Positions 10,665 through 22,200 of a stretch of 64,000 nucleotides of DNA are shown here, piece after piece. Source of the DNA: Phytophthora quininea (Eukaryota > Oomycota > Peronosporomycetes > Peronosporales > Peronosporaceae); assembly GCA_011947345.1 (NCBI GenBank), contig JAAVTG010000077.1, positions 186,001 through 250,000 on the forward strand, given 5' to 3'. Position 1 is the first letter of the stretch. Each line of letters starts with the position of its first letter. A program made the position numbers and the translations under genes. The notes under the pieces were generated by a model that worked only from the letters and a program-made list of their open reading frames with translations, was not told the DNA's origin and did not search any database.

Positions 10665-12940
10665 TTGGCAAGGCAGCTCCCTGAAGCATCACCAAGTACA
10701 CCAAATGATGTACCTCATGAGACAAGTCCTGTTGCATCCACAGACGAAAACCCTGCAGCAACCCCAACATCGGTGCAGACACGGTCCCAGTCTCGACAAG
10801 TCGCTTCGCCGCAAGTTCGTATCGGATCACGGACTACAGGTCCTTCGCGCGCGTGCCGGGTGTTGGTGATGAAGAAGCGCTCTTCTCCAAAGCAAGGGCA
10901 GAAGTCTCCCCTCACCAAAAAGCAGAAGTTTTCCAGAGCAGAAGCGAAAGAAATTGAGCGCTTTCTTATCGAACTCCACGCTGATAATCACCTTGCCGAT
11001 AGATTTATCGAGCAACCATCTACACTACGGTTCCTGGAATTATTGTGTCCTGGTGTGACGGATGTACTTCCTTCCCGACGAGCATTGGGCGGTAGAGTTC
11101 TCACAGAGCACGCTACGCGGTGCAAAAATCTGGATATTGCGGCTCTAAAGTGAATGCAGAAAACTACTAAAGGCTGGGTCAACTTCCTCTCATATGTGTG
11201 GAAAAATATCGGTAAGGATCACTTGCTTGGCTGTCAGCTCACACTCTTCGGAGTGCTGCTTACGTATGCACTACTTCCGGCAGGCGAGGACCACCACGGC
11301 TTGGCGGTTGCAAGGCAAATGGAGCAGGTGCTGGAGCAAGCCCAACAGGAGGGATGGCGTATTGGAGTAATTATCACGAACAATGCGGGGAGTGCGGCCG
11401 AGCCCGCCGCATTTTAGCGCTGCGATGGCCCCAGATTGTATGTATTTTTGCTTCGCTCATGATATCAATAACTTGGTCAAGGCGGTGCTGCAGTCATCGT
11501 TTGCCAACGTAGCTGGTCAAGCTGCTACCATTGTGAATACTTTAAACGCGTCTTCATCCAAGTGGCTGCCACGACTACTAAAGGTGATGAAGAAATTCTA
11601 TGGGAAGGCATTGGGATTGCGAACACTGTGCGAGACGCGCTGGAACTCCATGCAAGGGTGCTTTGCATCTCTTTTGCGCGTGCGGTCAGCAATGCAAACG
11701 TTTTATCGCCAGTATCGGGACCACAGCGACTTCCCTAGCGTGCTGTGCAAACTTGTTGATCAATTTTTTGGGAAGACCTTGACAACGCTGAAGCCATTAT
11801 TGCACCACTGTCCTACGCATCTTACAGGCTCCAGCGCGATGAAAACACGGTCGGCGACGTCGTATTTTCGTTTTGCGAGATTTACAAGGGCTTCCAGCAT
11901 CAATTCGTTCACCGAGACCGACTTATTTCATGTGTTGAAGCCCGCTGGCGAAAATGCGAGCAACCGCTGTTTATGCTCGGGTTTGCATTGCATCCAGTGT
12001 ACGTCGAGAGTGCGCGCATGTTGCCCGACACAGAAGTCTCAGGTATTGGCTCTTTGTGCAAGATAGCTGTTTACTACTACTGTCGCTTATTTGCTGCCGA
12101 AGATATTGGCGAGATTCGTCGTGATATGCTGTCGTGGCTGAAAGGACGGTTTACTCATGCAGCTGCAAGTGAATTTCCTGGTTGCCCATGGGAATATTGG
12201 GAATTAGTTGCGGCCGAACGTAGCAAAAGCAAACTCCCCTGCTTGCGATGAGAGTACTATCAATTGCTGTGAACACAGCTACATGTGAGCGTCTGTTTAG
12301 TGATCTAGCGTTAACCCACACTGGTAAGCGCAATCGCATGGCGGCAAACAAAGCTTTAGACTTTCACATGGTGGCGAAGCACGTTCGCCAACGCGCAAAC
12401 AAGGATATCGATGTGTCCAAGAACCCTCACAAGAAATTACTGATCTCTGCGAAGGAAAGAAGAATCATTTTAGACGCCACAAGCAGCTCAACAATGTTCA
12501 CACCGTCACCAAGACAGAGTTTACCTGGTGAAGAGCGTGAGGATAGCGACAACGAAGATCCTGGTGACGGAGTCGATGGCGCTCCAACTATTCTTCTGTA
12601 AGAGGAATATTTCGACGAGGTTCTGGAGGACATCGAGATCGGTGCTGGGTATGAACAAGCCCACCGCAATGGGTCGAGAGCGTCGCCAGCGGAAGGGTCG
12701 ACCGTCTCGACAGTATCAGAACCAGCAGCGACGCCAGGAGGGTCGACAGCAGCGCCAACGTTGGGAAAATCGACTCCAGCAACAGCTTCAGTGTCCAAGG
12801 ATGGCACCGAGTTGGAAAAAATTGCTGATGCACATAAACCACCGCTTCCACACGAAAATGTAAAAAAATATCCCCAAGAAGCTACGATGCTAACCGGCTT
12901 TCGCGGTCAGAAGGCGAAGCTGTCGCAGTTGCTTGGGTAG
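10665..12940 (+). CDS. hAT transposase (DUF659-type), frame interrupted mainly at homopolymers
   Basis: Second, unrelated hAT. The N-terminal region (10665-11150) is basic, with KKRSSPKQGQKSPLTKKQK, followed by a helical domain. A DUF659-like part follows (KGWVNFLSYVWKN, ITNNAG), then the core (FCFAHDINNLVKAVLQSSFA, LCETRWNSMQGCFASLL). The hATC domain is at 12180-12400 (PCPWEYWELV, AMRVLSIAVNTATCERLFSD). Frame changes near 11390 (GGGG), 11447 (TTTTT), 11765 (TTTTTT) and 12232 (CCCC) are all cured by one extra base of the run. True problems are TGA at 11151 and TAA at 12599. The frame stays open for a further 113 codons after the TAA, with an acidic and Ser/Thr/Pro-rich tail. First in-frame codon is not a certain start. 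Confidence 0.8.
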
Positions 12941-14240
12941 AGATGAATAGTTGAAAAACGTAGTTGCTGTTCGACGCTTTTTCGAGAACAATTATCATGA
13001 CATAATCCTCGATCTTTAGCTATAGCTGTGTAAGAGCAGCAAAACGCAGTCCACCGTCTACGCGGTCCACAAGACTTCCAGCTGCTCTCACCTTTTGCTG
13101 TTATTGCCTTATATGCGTCACAAATATGAAAGAACTCCTTTAACTAACACTCGACAATTGCACTTTGTAGACCCGCAGACATCAAAGCTGGATCGGAAAT
13201 CTTGCGCTGGATAGCAGTGGAGATATGGGGGTCATAGAATCTATTCATGCCAGGAATTTCAGCCAACTTCGTGGCGACGTCGGTGTCAATAATGCATCCC
13301 AGCGCCTCGCTTTCCCTTTTGTTGTGGTTGAACACGTAGTCCCCACGGAGAGTTCGCACGCGTGTCGTCGAAGACGTCGCCAAGGACTAGACGGCCCCTA
13401 AAGATGATGGTGCTGGATGGAATAGATTGGCTGACCGTGAGTGCTTCCCGGTCTGGAAATCTTTGCGGCTCTATATGGCCCCTAGGTAAAGTTTCCTCCG
13501 ATCTGTTGCAGTGAGTTTGTCATCGCCTCGAAGTTTTGCGCTGGAAGCAGCTCATGGCGGTCAGCCTCGTGTCGAAGTAATTGCGCGGTATCAGGATAAC
13601 CGAATTTTCAGGGTATCCGAGTTGCTGCCGTCCGTCATACGTGCCTGCGGACACTTGGCCAACAATATCTTGACGATATCTCCTAGGACGTCAGTACCAG
13701 CCACTGCCAGCAGGCACGTCATGAAGGTTTCTCCATCGTGAACTCCTACTTCTCCACCATCTGCCTAAGTCCACAAACACGCTAAACCATCATCTTCTTC
13801 TGCTGCTGAATGACCAGCAATTTCTCGGTGTCTATTGGTAGGACGCCCACACCAACACTGGCCGACAGCTGCAGCTTAGCCATCACGATGCCCTCGCGCA
13901 CAGAATGGACTGCGTCTTTGCTGGCCGCCGCCGCCAGCTCGTGCAGGAGGCGGAAGACCCCGGCCAGCTCCCGTCGTTGGTGATGCTCTGCCCGTCGTCG
14001 TCGTTGTCGTCCATGTAGTAGAATAGTAGGTCGCTGGGGGGCTGCAATAGCTCCGAGAACATCAGCAGCATGCAGTCCAGTCATCACCGAAGTGATTTTG
14101 TCCACGAGCGCCCCGTCAGGTGCTGCTACTTGACACCACGATGAGCTGTACGAGCGCAAACTTCTCGCGAAGAGCACGACAAGAAGTGTCGACACATTTT
14201 AATCTAATTTTTAAACTTTGCGTAAAAACGTTTAATTAGC
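12941..14240 (-). pseudogene. Unrecognised coding relic on the minus strand
   Basis: The minus strand has short protein-like segments. At 14195-13782 two frames alternate: a helical stretch MLLMFSELLQPPSDLLFYY with an acidic patch DDNDDDG, then ELAGVFRLLHELAAAASKDA and KLQLSASVGVGVLPIDTEK. At 13741-13590 there is HDGETFMTCLLAVAGTDVLG. At 13383-13144 there is TLRGDYVFNHNKRESEALGC. Stops and frame shifts separate them. I do not recognise a family and cannot say whether the pieces belong to one gene. The remaining 12941-13140 shows nothing. Confidence 0.25.
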
Positions 14241-14312
14241 CTTGGCCGAAACTCGCTCAAAAGTCCATTTGCCCACAGCTTCCGACCATTTGGCCGGGAC
14301 GGACTTTTATGA

Positions 14313-16482
14313 TTGGCCGGAAAAGAGGGACTTGCCATCACTGGCCCAAGAACAAGCCAACCTCCGTCATTCCAATCTCAATGGCAAGAACTCCCCTTCG
14401 TTTACTCTACTGTTGTCTCGACGTGGAGTGCGATTTGTCCCGATCCGGACATCCGTGCCGAAGTCGAGTCCCGTGTTCAGCTTCTACAGCAAGCCCGGAT
14501 CGAAGCTGCGCACGTCTCCAACTACCATTGCTGCAGGCTCTTTGCGGAGCTACAGCGTCGCCGCGCAGCCAACCCTCTCACACCCATAAAGTCAACTGAG
14601 CTCGAAGACAGACTCGTGCTAGACAAGAACTTCTTCTACGGGTGCTGTGCAGGCGTGATCGCTAACCAAGGAGGGACTACCAGCTACCATAGTAGGGATT
14701 TTTGTCTTGAGACAACGCTACGGCTATTCCGGAGAGCGCGCGCATCAGTGCCCACGTACATGCCACCCGCCCTGGAGAACAACGCGGCTACCTCCGTCAG
14801 ACGGCTGGCGGATGGGATGCTAACCGCAGCGAAGAATCATATCACCTCCAACTTCGAGCGGTGGCTTCTGCGTTATATCAAACTAAAGCTCCGCATTTCA
14901 GCCAAGAACGGAAAGAAGATACTCGCGATTGAAACGAACGAGGGAGGCCTCGCTGTCTGCAACCGACCAAACGTGGCTGGACTGGCTGGAGATCAGGCCC
15001 ACGGAACGGAACATCGCTGCTCACCCCGTTGTGTTCCTGAACAAAACGTACGACATGCTTTTGTGGATGGAACCTCTCGTCGATGGCCCCAGCACCCTCG
15101 CGATTGCAAGCTTTTCACCCTCCTCCCTCAGCCGACGTCTTAAGTTCCATCCTACATCACTATCGACGCCAGTGTGCTCTACGAAATTGGCAAGCACATC
15201 CTCAACACAACCGAGCGAGACGTCTTTGGGATGTACAAAGATCGTAAGAGTATGGGGCGCTGCATATATGCTACGCGAGAAGAGTTCTCCAGTGTGCGGG
15301 ACCGTATATGGAAGACCCACTTCAACCTACACAAGTGCGAGAGCCACACCTACGACGCTCGAATCCGTAGCACTCGACGTCACTGAGTACCAGATTCAGA
15401 CAAACGGCTCCGCCGCATCTGTGTTAACCTCGATACCAGCGCCCATTGAAACGACTACTCCTACTCCTGACGCCTACAACCCGCACACGCTTGTCGCCAT
15501 CGACCCTGGTATGCGCTCGCTGTTCACTGCCTATACGAAGCCTCTCGACCGACTGCCCGAGAAGCCTCCTCAGCCACCCGAAGGTACCGACTGCGCCATG
15601 CAGGGTGGTGCAGCGTGTACCCTGGTCATACTGGTGGCCGGTCTCGCAGGACATCCAACAGACAGCGCCGTCGTCGCCACAAACCCCACAAACGTCGCTC
15701 GCTGGCAGTGTGTGACGTGGTCGGCTGGTGCGATATTTGTCAGAAACACCACCCTCGCAAGACCGCTCGAAAGCATGGGGTCCGCCGACGCACGGCCTTC
15801 CGGACCGATGATGCTCATGTCCACCAGGCAACTGGGGCCGAATATCGCACCTTAGCCGAATCACGCACCACGAGTACTGGCTGAAGAACCTGAAGAAGCG
15901 TTTTCCGCGGCATGAGGAGCTGGTGAACCAGCAACCATCGTTCAAGACAGCTTCGCCGACCCGATACTTGGAGCGCCTGCACATTGTATGGTCAACTCTG
16001 AACATGGCGCTCGGATTCTGCGCGACAAAACCCTTCCGAACATGGCGCTTCACCATGGCCCGCTTCAAACGGAAGACTGTAGCAGAATTTGCTGCTCGAA
16101 TTGTGCCTCGAGCTGACACCGACGTCTCCGTCGCCTTTGGAAACTGGAGATCACAAAGGGCAATGACAGGCCACATGCATGTTCCGGTGCGCGGCATGGT
16201 GCAGGATCTGAAGAAGAGAGCTACTATCATTCCTGTCGATGAGTTCAACACGAGCAAGTTGTGCTCGAACTGCTTCCAAGCCATGGACGGCGCGCCCCTC
16301 CGCGAGGCCGGCACCTCGACAAAGAAGCCCTCGCGCAATGTTCGGCAATGCAAAAACCAAGCCTGCCGGGCGTCGTGCTGGGAACGAGACGTCAACGCGG
16401 CAAAAATATGTGGCAGCTTGGATTGAAGCAGATCCGACACCAGCCGCGCACAGCGCCGTTTGTGCGTCAAACTCGTCGCTAG
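14313..16482 (+). CDS. Fanzor (eukaryotic TnpB/IS200-IS605 OrfB homologue, RuvC nuclease), frame interrupted
   Basis: Fanzors are eukaryotic homologues of transposon-encoded TnpB, and members tested are RNA-guided DNA nucleases. Read across frames, 14313-14960 is the helical N-terminal half (ELPFVYSTVVSTWSAICPD, LENNAATSVRRLADGMLTAA, NFERWLLRYIKLKL). WLEIRPTERNIAAHPVVFL and TIDASVLYEIGKHIL follow. RuvC-I is at 15491-15530 (LVAIDPGMRSLFTAY, Asp codon 15502-15504). Next come a basic segment, HHEYWLKNLKKRFPRHEELV, FRTWRFTMARFKRK and VSVAFGNWRSQR (RuvC-II region). The zinc-finger and RuvC-III block is VDEFNTSKLCSNC ... CKNQACRASCWERDVNAAK, with the Asp at 16388. Several breaks (near 15141, 15860, 16402) are mended by one extra homopolymer base. 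Two shifts, near 14950 and 15370, go the other way, so this copy may also be truly damaged. No methionine start is certain. Confidence 0.88.
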
Positions 16483-16656
16483 TCAAGTCAAGAATCGTGG
16501 GAACGGGGTCAATGCACCATCGCTGCCCAGCCCAGTCGTTCAACGGCTTCTCAGTGAGCCCGGCCGCGCCACGGCTGGACAGCCCACTCGACCAAACGCA
16601 AGCCCACTCGGTACAAGTCCGAATGTAGGTAAATACCGTTCGATTGCCTTTTTGTA
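16483..16656 (+). ncRNA. Candidate guide (omega) RNA / 3' end region of the Fanzor element
   Basis: This short GC-rich non-coding segment directly follows the Fanzor ORF. In TnpB and Fanzor systems the guide RNA overlaps the 3' end of the ORF and runs to the right end of the element. The segment contains paired words that could fold (cagcccactcg / caagcccactcgg near 16580-16610). Placement rests only on position and family knowledge; no structure was computed. Confidence 0.3.
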
Positions 16657-16824
16657 GACCCATTGTAAGTTTCGCAATATCCTCTAATCACAGCCCCGTC
16701 GCAACAATCCTACAGCCCAAATACGATTCAGATCGGAATTGACCCATTGTAAGTTTCGCAATATCCTCCAATCACAGCCCCGTCGCAACAATCCTACAGC
16801 CCAAATACGATTCAGATCGGAATT
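16657..16824. repeat. 84-bp tandem duplication (2 copies, one mismatch seen)
   Basis: 16657-16740 and 16741-16824 are the same 84-bp unit, starting gacccattgtaagtttcgca and ending gatcggaatt. They differ by eye at one position (ctctaat against ctccaat). The pair lies between the Fanzor 3' end and the start codon of the NTF2-like gene at 16853, so it doubles that gene's proximal promoter or 5' leader. Confidence 0.95.
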
Positions 16825-16852
16825 GAAGCTACAGAGCGAAGCCCCCAAGACC

Positions 16853-17313
16853 ATGGCAGACATCTCGGCGATCATCAACGTGGTCAACACGTTCGCGCTG
16901 TCCTACTCGCTCGAGGACGGCGACAAGTCGGTCAAGAGCCTGCTGGCGCTCTTCGCCGAGGACGCGACCTTCTTCGAGGAGCTGGTGGGCGGCGCCTGCT
17001 CGGGCAAGGGCGAGATCGAGGCGGCGCTCAAGGAGCTGGTGGCGCTCAAGTTCCTGGCCGACACGCGCCACCTGCCGAGCGGCCACGTGGTGACGCTCAA
17101 GGACAGCGAGCACGCGGCCGTGATGAGCCACTCGACGGTCTTCTGGAAGTGCACGCCCGTCATGGTGGTCAAGTGGACGGACGAGCTGGTCAAGCAGGAG
17201 GGTCAGTGGCTCTTCCAGAAGCGGGCGGCCGACGCCGTGCAGAAGAACCTCGAGATGATCGGGAGATGCAGCTGCGCGGCAAGAAGCAGTACTCCCACAA
17301 GGATGAGAACTAG
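16853..17313 (+). CDS. NTF2/SnoaL-like fold protein
   Basis: Small cone-fold protein of about 153 residues. Start ATG 16853 sits in a good context (gaccATGGC). The sequence opens with a helix (ISAIINVVNTFALSYSLEDG), then LLALFAEDATFFEEL, LKELVALKFLADTRHLPSGH, VVTLKDSEHAAVMSHSTVFW and QWLFQKRAADAVQ. This is the usual order for SnoaL-like proteins: helical N terminus, D-A-T turn, then beta strands. The substrate cannot be predicted. The frame read directly runs on to 17431 with an improbable tail. Adding one G to the GGG at 17261-17263 gives a natural end, EMQLRGKKQYSHKDEN, with stop at 17311-17313. No intron seen. Its promoter carries the 84-bp tandem duplication. Confidence 0.7.
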
Positions 17314-17531
17314 AACGACACTACTTAAGACCCAGAGGGAGGCCACGTGGCAGGCAGGAACGAAGACGACAAAACATTATAGAAACACACCAGACCTCGT
17401 TGCTTGTAGAAGTTTGACTCTGCTGAAATAAAAAGACAAGTGAGGTCAAAGAGCTGTGGGGTAGTTGATCCATGCTGCCTGCTGCTAATCGGGAGGAGGC
17501 TTCTTCGAGCGGTCGCGGGTTGCTATTAGCC

Positions 17532-19109
17532 ATGGGTGGGGCCGTGTCGGAGCTGCGTGGGGAGATCCACACGCACGTGTTGATTGTACAGCACTATCCT
17601 GCCTTCCTGGAGCCTGTCCTGGCAGGTAGGCACTCGTCTTTGAAGATGCTGTTGTGTCATTTTGATGTACACCTTGTTCAGCGGTGCAGTATTTCCTCCA
17701 TACAGCCGAGACGGGGAAGGCACAAACCGCGAGAACCCGCTGGAAGAGATCTCCATGGACGTCGTTATCACGAACAAGAAGATCTTTGAGGAGGCATCCA
17801 CCGAAGTGGAGCTGCTCGTCGAGAACGAAGCAGTCACAGAAGCTCTCTTACATGCTGTCCGAAGTTACCGTCAATTGGAGCTGTCGCCGGATATCGACAC
17901 CTTCAAACGCTGGTACGATCCTCCATGGCGCAAGAACAAGCCCATGCCCAAGTTCGTTGTCGTCCCACCCGATGAAGTCGCTCGCTTCAGAATCGCTGTG
18001 TTGCGAACGAGTATTCGCTGTCTTCGAATCATGATGTTCTGCGCGGACGGGAGGAAGCATCTTGAAGACTTTGGCGGACCGGTGTTGCTGAATCAAGTGG
18101 TCGTGGACAATCCACTGGACGACTTTGTCAAGAACGACGTGAAAGCCATCTTCTCCGCGGTTTATGGCGGCGACAATGCTGTCCGGCGCATTGTAATCAG
18201 CAACATCCCCACTGTGGTCGAGATGATGAAGGAAAACCACGAGAGCGCGATCGTTCAGCTTGCTGGAGTGCGACGAATTTGTTCATTGCTGGCGGATGTC
18301 CAAGCTCGCCAATACTCGCCCTCGCAATCTCCAACTCGCACTGCCATCCCAAGCAACCAGCAACAAGTAGGTCTCGAGCAAAACCGAAATGACGCGGTCG
18401 AACAAGAACGCTTGACGCTTTTCGCCGAGATCGACACCTTCGCAGTAGCAACACTGGTCACAAACACGCTGAACAAATTCGACGTGGACAAGTATCTGAG
18501 CTTGTACGTCCACGTGTGCCGCTTTATCTCGTTCATCGCCATCGAAGGTAAACTCTGAACTGGAAGTGTTGGCTGTAAGATTTCTAGCTCGGTTTGGTTG
18601 ATCACTCTTGCCATTGCCTTTAGAGCGTAATGCCAAGCTGGTGGGCCAGACTGGAGGCATTGAAGGGTCCATTCGCTTGCTGTTCAAGGCGCGTGAGATG
18701 CAACGTGAGAAAAGGCTGCCGAGAAGGCTGAAGCTGAACGACAAGCACGAGCCGCCAGCGTACCTGAAGGCTCCGAATGGATGGCAGTGATGGAAAAGAA
18801 AAGACACTGCCCCCACCTCCTGTCGACGCGTCAGGGCAGGCCGCCTCTCTTGCTTCTCTTGCGGTTGTTGACTTTACGCCAACAGAGATTGGACAGCAAG
18901 CGTTGTGGGCTCTTGACTTGCTCGCTACGCTTGACTTTAATGTCTCCATGATGAAGCTCCACCGATTAAAATATGTGCTGGAAGAAATTCGCTTGGACCC
19001 GGACGGGAAAGAGCTCGGAGCAGCGCTGATCCTCACTCGAAGGCTGCGGCTTATCCGATGGGATCAAGTTGGAGCGCCATCACCTGTGCAAGCAAGACAC
19101 AGGGCATAG
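17532..19109 (+). CDS. Armadillo-like/helical-repeat protein, possibly N-myristoylated; function unknown
   Basis: Three exons: 17532-17625, 17682-18547 and 18624 onward, with introns of 56 nt (GTAGGC...TTCAG) and 76 nt (GTAAAC...TTTAG). The product starts MGGAVSELRGEIHTHVLIVQ; Gly2 with Ser6 fits an N-myristoylation site. It is mostly alpha-helical (EEASTEVELLVENEAVTEAL, FRIAVLRTSIRCLRIMMFCA, SNIPTVVEMMKENHESAIVQ), as expected of armadillo or HEAT repeats, with a Ser/Gln-rich linker near residue 260. Runs at 17713 (GGGG), 18710 (AAAA) and 18794 (AAAA) each seem to lack one base; correcting them gives a continuous helical C-terminal part including TPTEIGQQALWALDLLATLD. An upstream in-frame ATG at 17472 is the alternative start. 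I do not recognise the family. Confidence 0.65.
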
Positions 19110-19202
19110 CAAACATAACATTATCATTACAATTCAAAACAATGTGAGATTCAGAGGCGATTAGACACCAGCACATGGGAAAAGGGGTCGAGGGACCTCA
19201 GT

Positions 19203-22200
19203 CTACGACGAAAGCGCCGATACGGTAGCGAGAGCTTCTTTATCCGCAGCCGTAAGCTCCGGCATGATAGCTTGAAGCAAGTTCGCGTTGGCAGTGACGC
19301 TCTGCAGCGCTTGAGGGATCGCTCCCTACAATGTGGTGGCAAAAAACACTGGTGAGATCGGAAAAGCGACGAGCACCAAGCTGATCTTCGTACCTTCAGG
19401 TCTACCTCGTTCAGCGGGTCGAAATAAGCCTCAAACTCTTCCTCAACCTCTTCGCCCTGAAGAGCCTCAACTCCATTAACACCACCATCAGCCTCCAAGC
19501 GGTCTGATAAAAGTTCATAATCCTCTATAAACATAAAGCATAATACGTTAGCCAGGTCTCAAGACGACATCGCACAAGAATTAATAGTACCGGCAGGCGC
19601 AAAAACGGATGAGGAAGCACCACCTTGGTCAGCGCCCTCGTCGTCACCCTCGCCATCGGACGAATCGTCATCTGAGGATTCCCACTCCTCTTCTTCTTCA
19701 GCCAAGTTCGACATCGTCTTCGCGAGGATAACAACAAACTTCGTCAGGAAGTGCACGGTGGTGTACTGCGTCTTGGCGCCCGAAGGCATGCTACGAGCCT
19801 TCGACCGCGTCTGAATGCCCTTTGCCGAAGAGTCAGCGTTCGCCAAGTCTATGGGGCTTCCGGTCACAGTAATGGCATTGATGCGGGGGTCGTTCCACTC
19901 GACAACCTTCAGCAAAGCGCTCATGGTCACTTTAATGCAGTAAAGACCATAAAAGTCCTGCTGCTTCTCGATCCATGTGCGGAACACAAACGTGAGCATG
20001 TTCGGGGCCTGGTTCTGGCCTGCAGCCGCAGCCGGAGGAGGCAATTGTTCCAGCACATTCAAAATCTCAGCGCCATGGGAGTGGACAAGGCGAGCAAACA
20101 CCATGCACAAGGATTGCACCAGCGACGGAAGGTCCGTGGCGGCGAGTCGAGCGCACACAGCACTGAGGATTGACTGTACCGTGGCGGTCGGCAAAGCGGG
20201 GCCCAGCTTCAGCAGAATCTGGGTGATTAATCCGCCGACGCAGGTAGCGCTTGCATCCGAGTTAGACGGCGACAGAAGTTTCGCAGAGACAGCCAGCGTC
20301 GTGTCAACGCCATTCGTGCCCAATGCGGTTGTGTATCCCGCGAGAGACTCGACGGCAAACATCACAAGCCACTTCAAGCACTCCGAGCCCGAGTTAAGCA
20401 CCTTCTCGTCTTCGACCGAGTCGAGCACCGTCACAAGTGGCTCAAACGTCAGCTGAACAATCTGAGCACCAAGCTGCTGGGCCGTTGGGTTGGCGCCCCG
20501 TTTGCAGAGGCCCCGCTGGTGGCGAAAGAATGCCGCAGCAAAGTCTTGAGGATGGCGATAGCACTAGTAGCGGTGTAAATGCCGTTACTCAGGTCCGTGA
20601 CACTTTGAACTAGCATCGATCGGACTGCCGGTAAAACTTGCTCGTGGAGTTTAGCCGTGATAGCCACGTCATCCAACTGCAGGAGCGCTCCGAACGCACC
20701 GTCAATCAGTTCCGAGATAAGAGGGTCATTCAGGTTCTGTCCCCAGTGGTGCAGGAAGCAGGCAACAACGCGGTGTGCCGACTCCAGTCCAAGCTTTTCG
20801 GTCTCCTGGAGCACCACCACAAGCGTCTCGAGGGCGATGTGAAGCGTTTCGTGTGTGGACTGCTCCGCCAGATTGGTCAGTCGATCGATGATAATCACGC
20901 TAGTTTCAGGAAGGCGGGCCTTGCCGGAGTCGTTGCGGATAATAGCACCGATAGCTCGGCAAGCGTACATACGAACGGGGAGAACCTGGGCTTGCTCCAG
21001 GCCAGAAATCGCCACTTGGAGGAACGCATCCAGCATCTCCTGGTTCATCCCCTTGGCAAGTCGGCTCGCACACCACAACGCCCTTGCTCGCAGGTAAATC
21101 TCCTGGCTGCCGGCGTTCATCACCTTGAACAGTGTTTGCAAGAACGCTGAGAGGTCGAGCAGCTGAGAGATGTCGGCAGCATTCTTACTGATGGCATCCA
21201 GCGTCGAGGTAGCCAAACAGCCCACAACCAGCAGCGCAGCTTCCTGCAGTCGCCAGTTGTTGGGGTTTTCAGCCTTCAGACGGCGCTGAGCAGCATCGAG
21301 CGCAGCAACAACAGCCTTACGCCCCAACACAGCTTCCAGCTCAGTGATCAGGTCAGTCGCAGCATTGCGCACGTTGTAGGCAAGACTCTCGTCGTCCTCG
21401 TCCGCCACGTACTTGTTCGGGTCCTCCTCCCACGACTCCATCTGACTCACCGTGATCTGCATGTAGCCAATCATCACGTACACAAAGTCTGCCAGTCCAC
21501 TGAGGATTAGTTGGCGAGTCTTCTTCGTCGGCGCCTGGATGGCACCGCGCACGAACTCAAAGGCCGCCACAACCACAGCGCTACGTCCGACTACGGCACC
21601 TTCTCCATCACTGTCGTATCCTTCCTCTTCTTCAGCAGAGTTCAACACAATGTCGCGCTCGTAGCCCTCGCTGTCGCTCACCAGCAACCCGTAAACCTGC
21701 GGCATGATCTGCGGCATCAGATCCGTCATCTCCTTGGGCCATTCGCGCACAAAGCTGGCCAGCGTGTTCAAGATCTGGATCTTGATCGAGTAGTCCTTGA
21801 CACTCTGCACCGGCAGCGCCAACTGCTCCAGGAACAGCGCGATCCACTGCGTCATGTTCTCCTGCAGCAGCTGCATGGCCGTCCCATTGCCCACCTGCGC
21901 TTCCATCCCCACCATCAGCAGACTGCTCTGCACGATGCGAGCGATCCTGGAGCGCGTGCTCGCTGGGAACTGGTTGGTGAGCACAAACACTCGGCGCAGA
22001 TGAGGGAACACGGATGCCACAAGCTCGCAGCAGTTGTCGCTGGAGAAGTGGCCGCCCGCGAGCGACAGGAACCGCACGGCAAAGTCGATGCGCAGCTTGT
22101 CCTGGCCGGAAATCATGGCCATGATGGCCGGCAAGATATCCGTCCATTGGTCGGGCCAGTCGCGCTCAAAGATGGCCGCGAGGATGAGGCACAGCGCCGT

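Noticed and set aside
15424..16470. 348-codon minus-strand open frame
   Set aside because: Antisense to the Fanzor conserved block, with no domain of its own.
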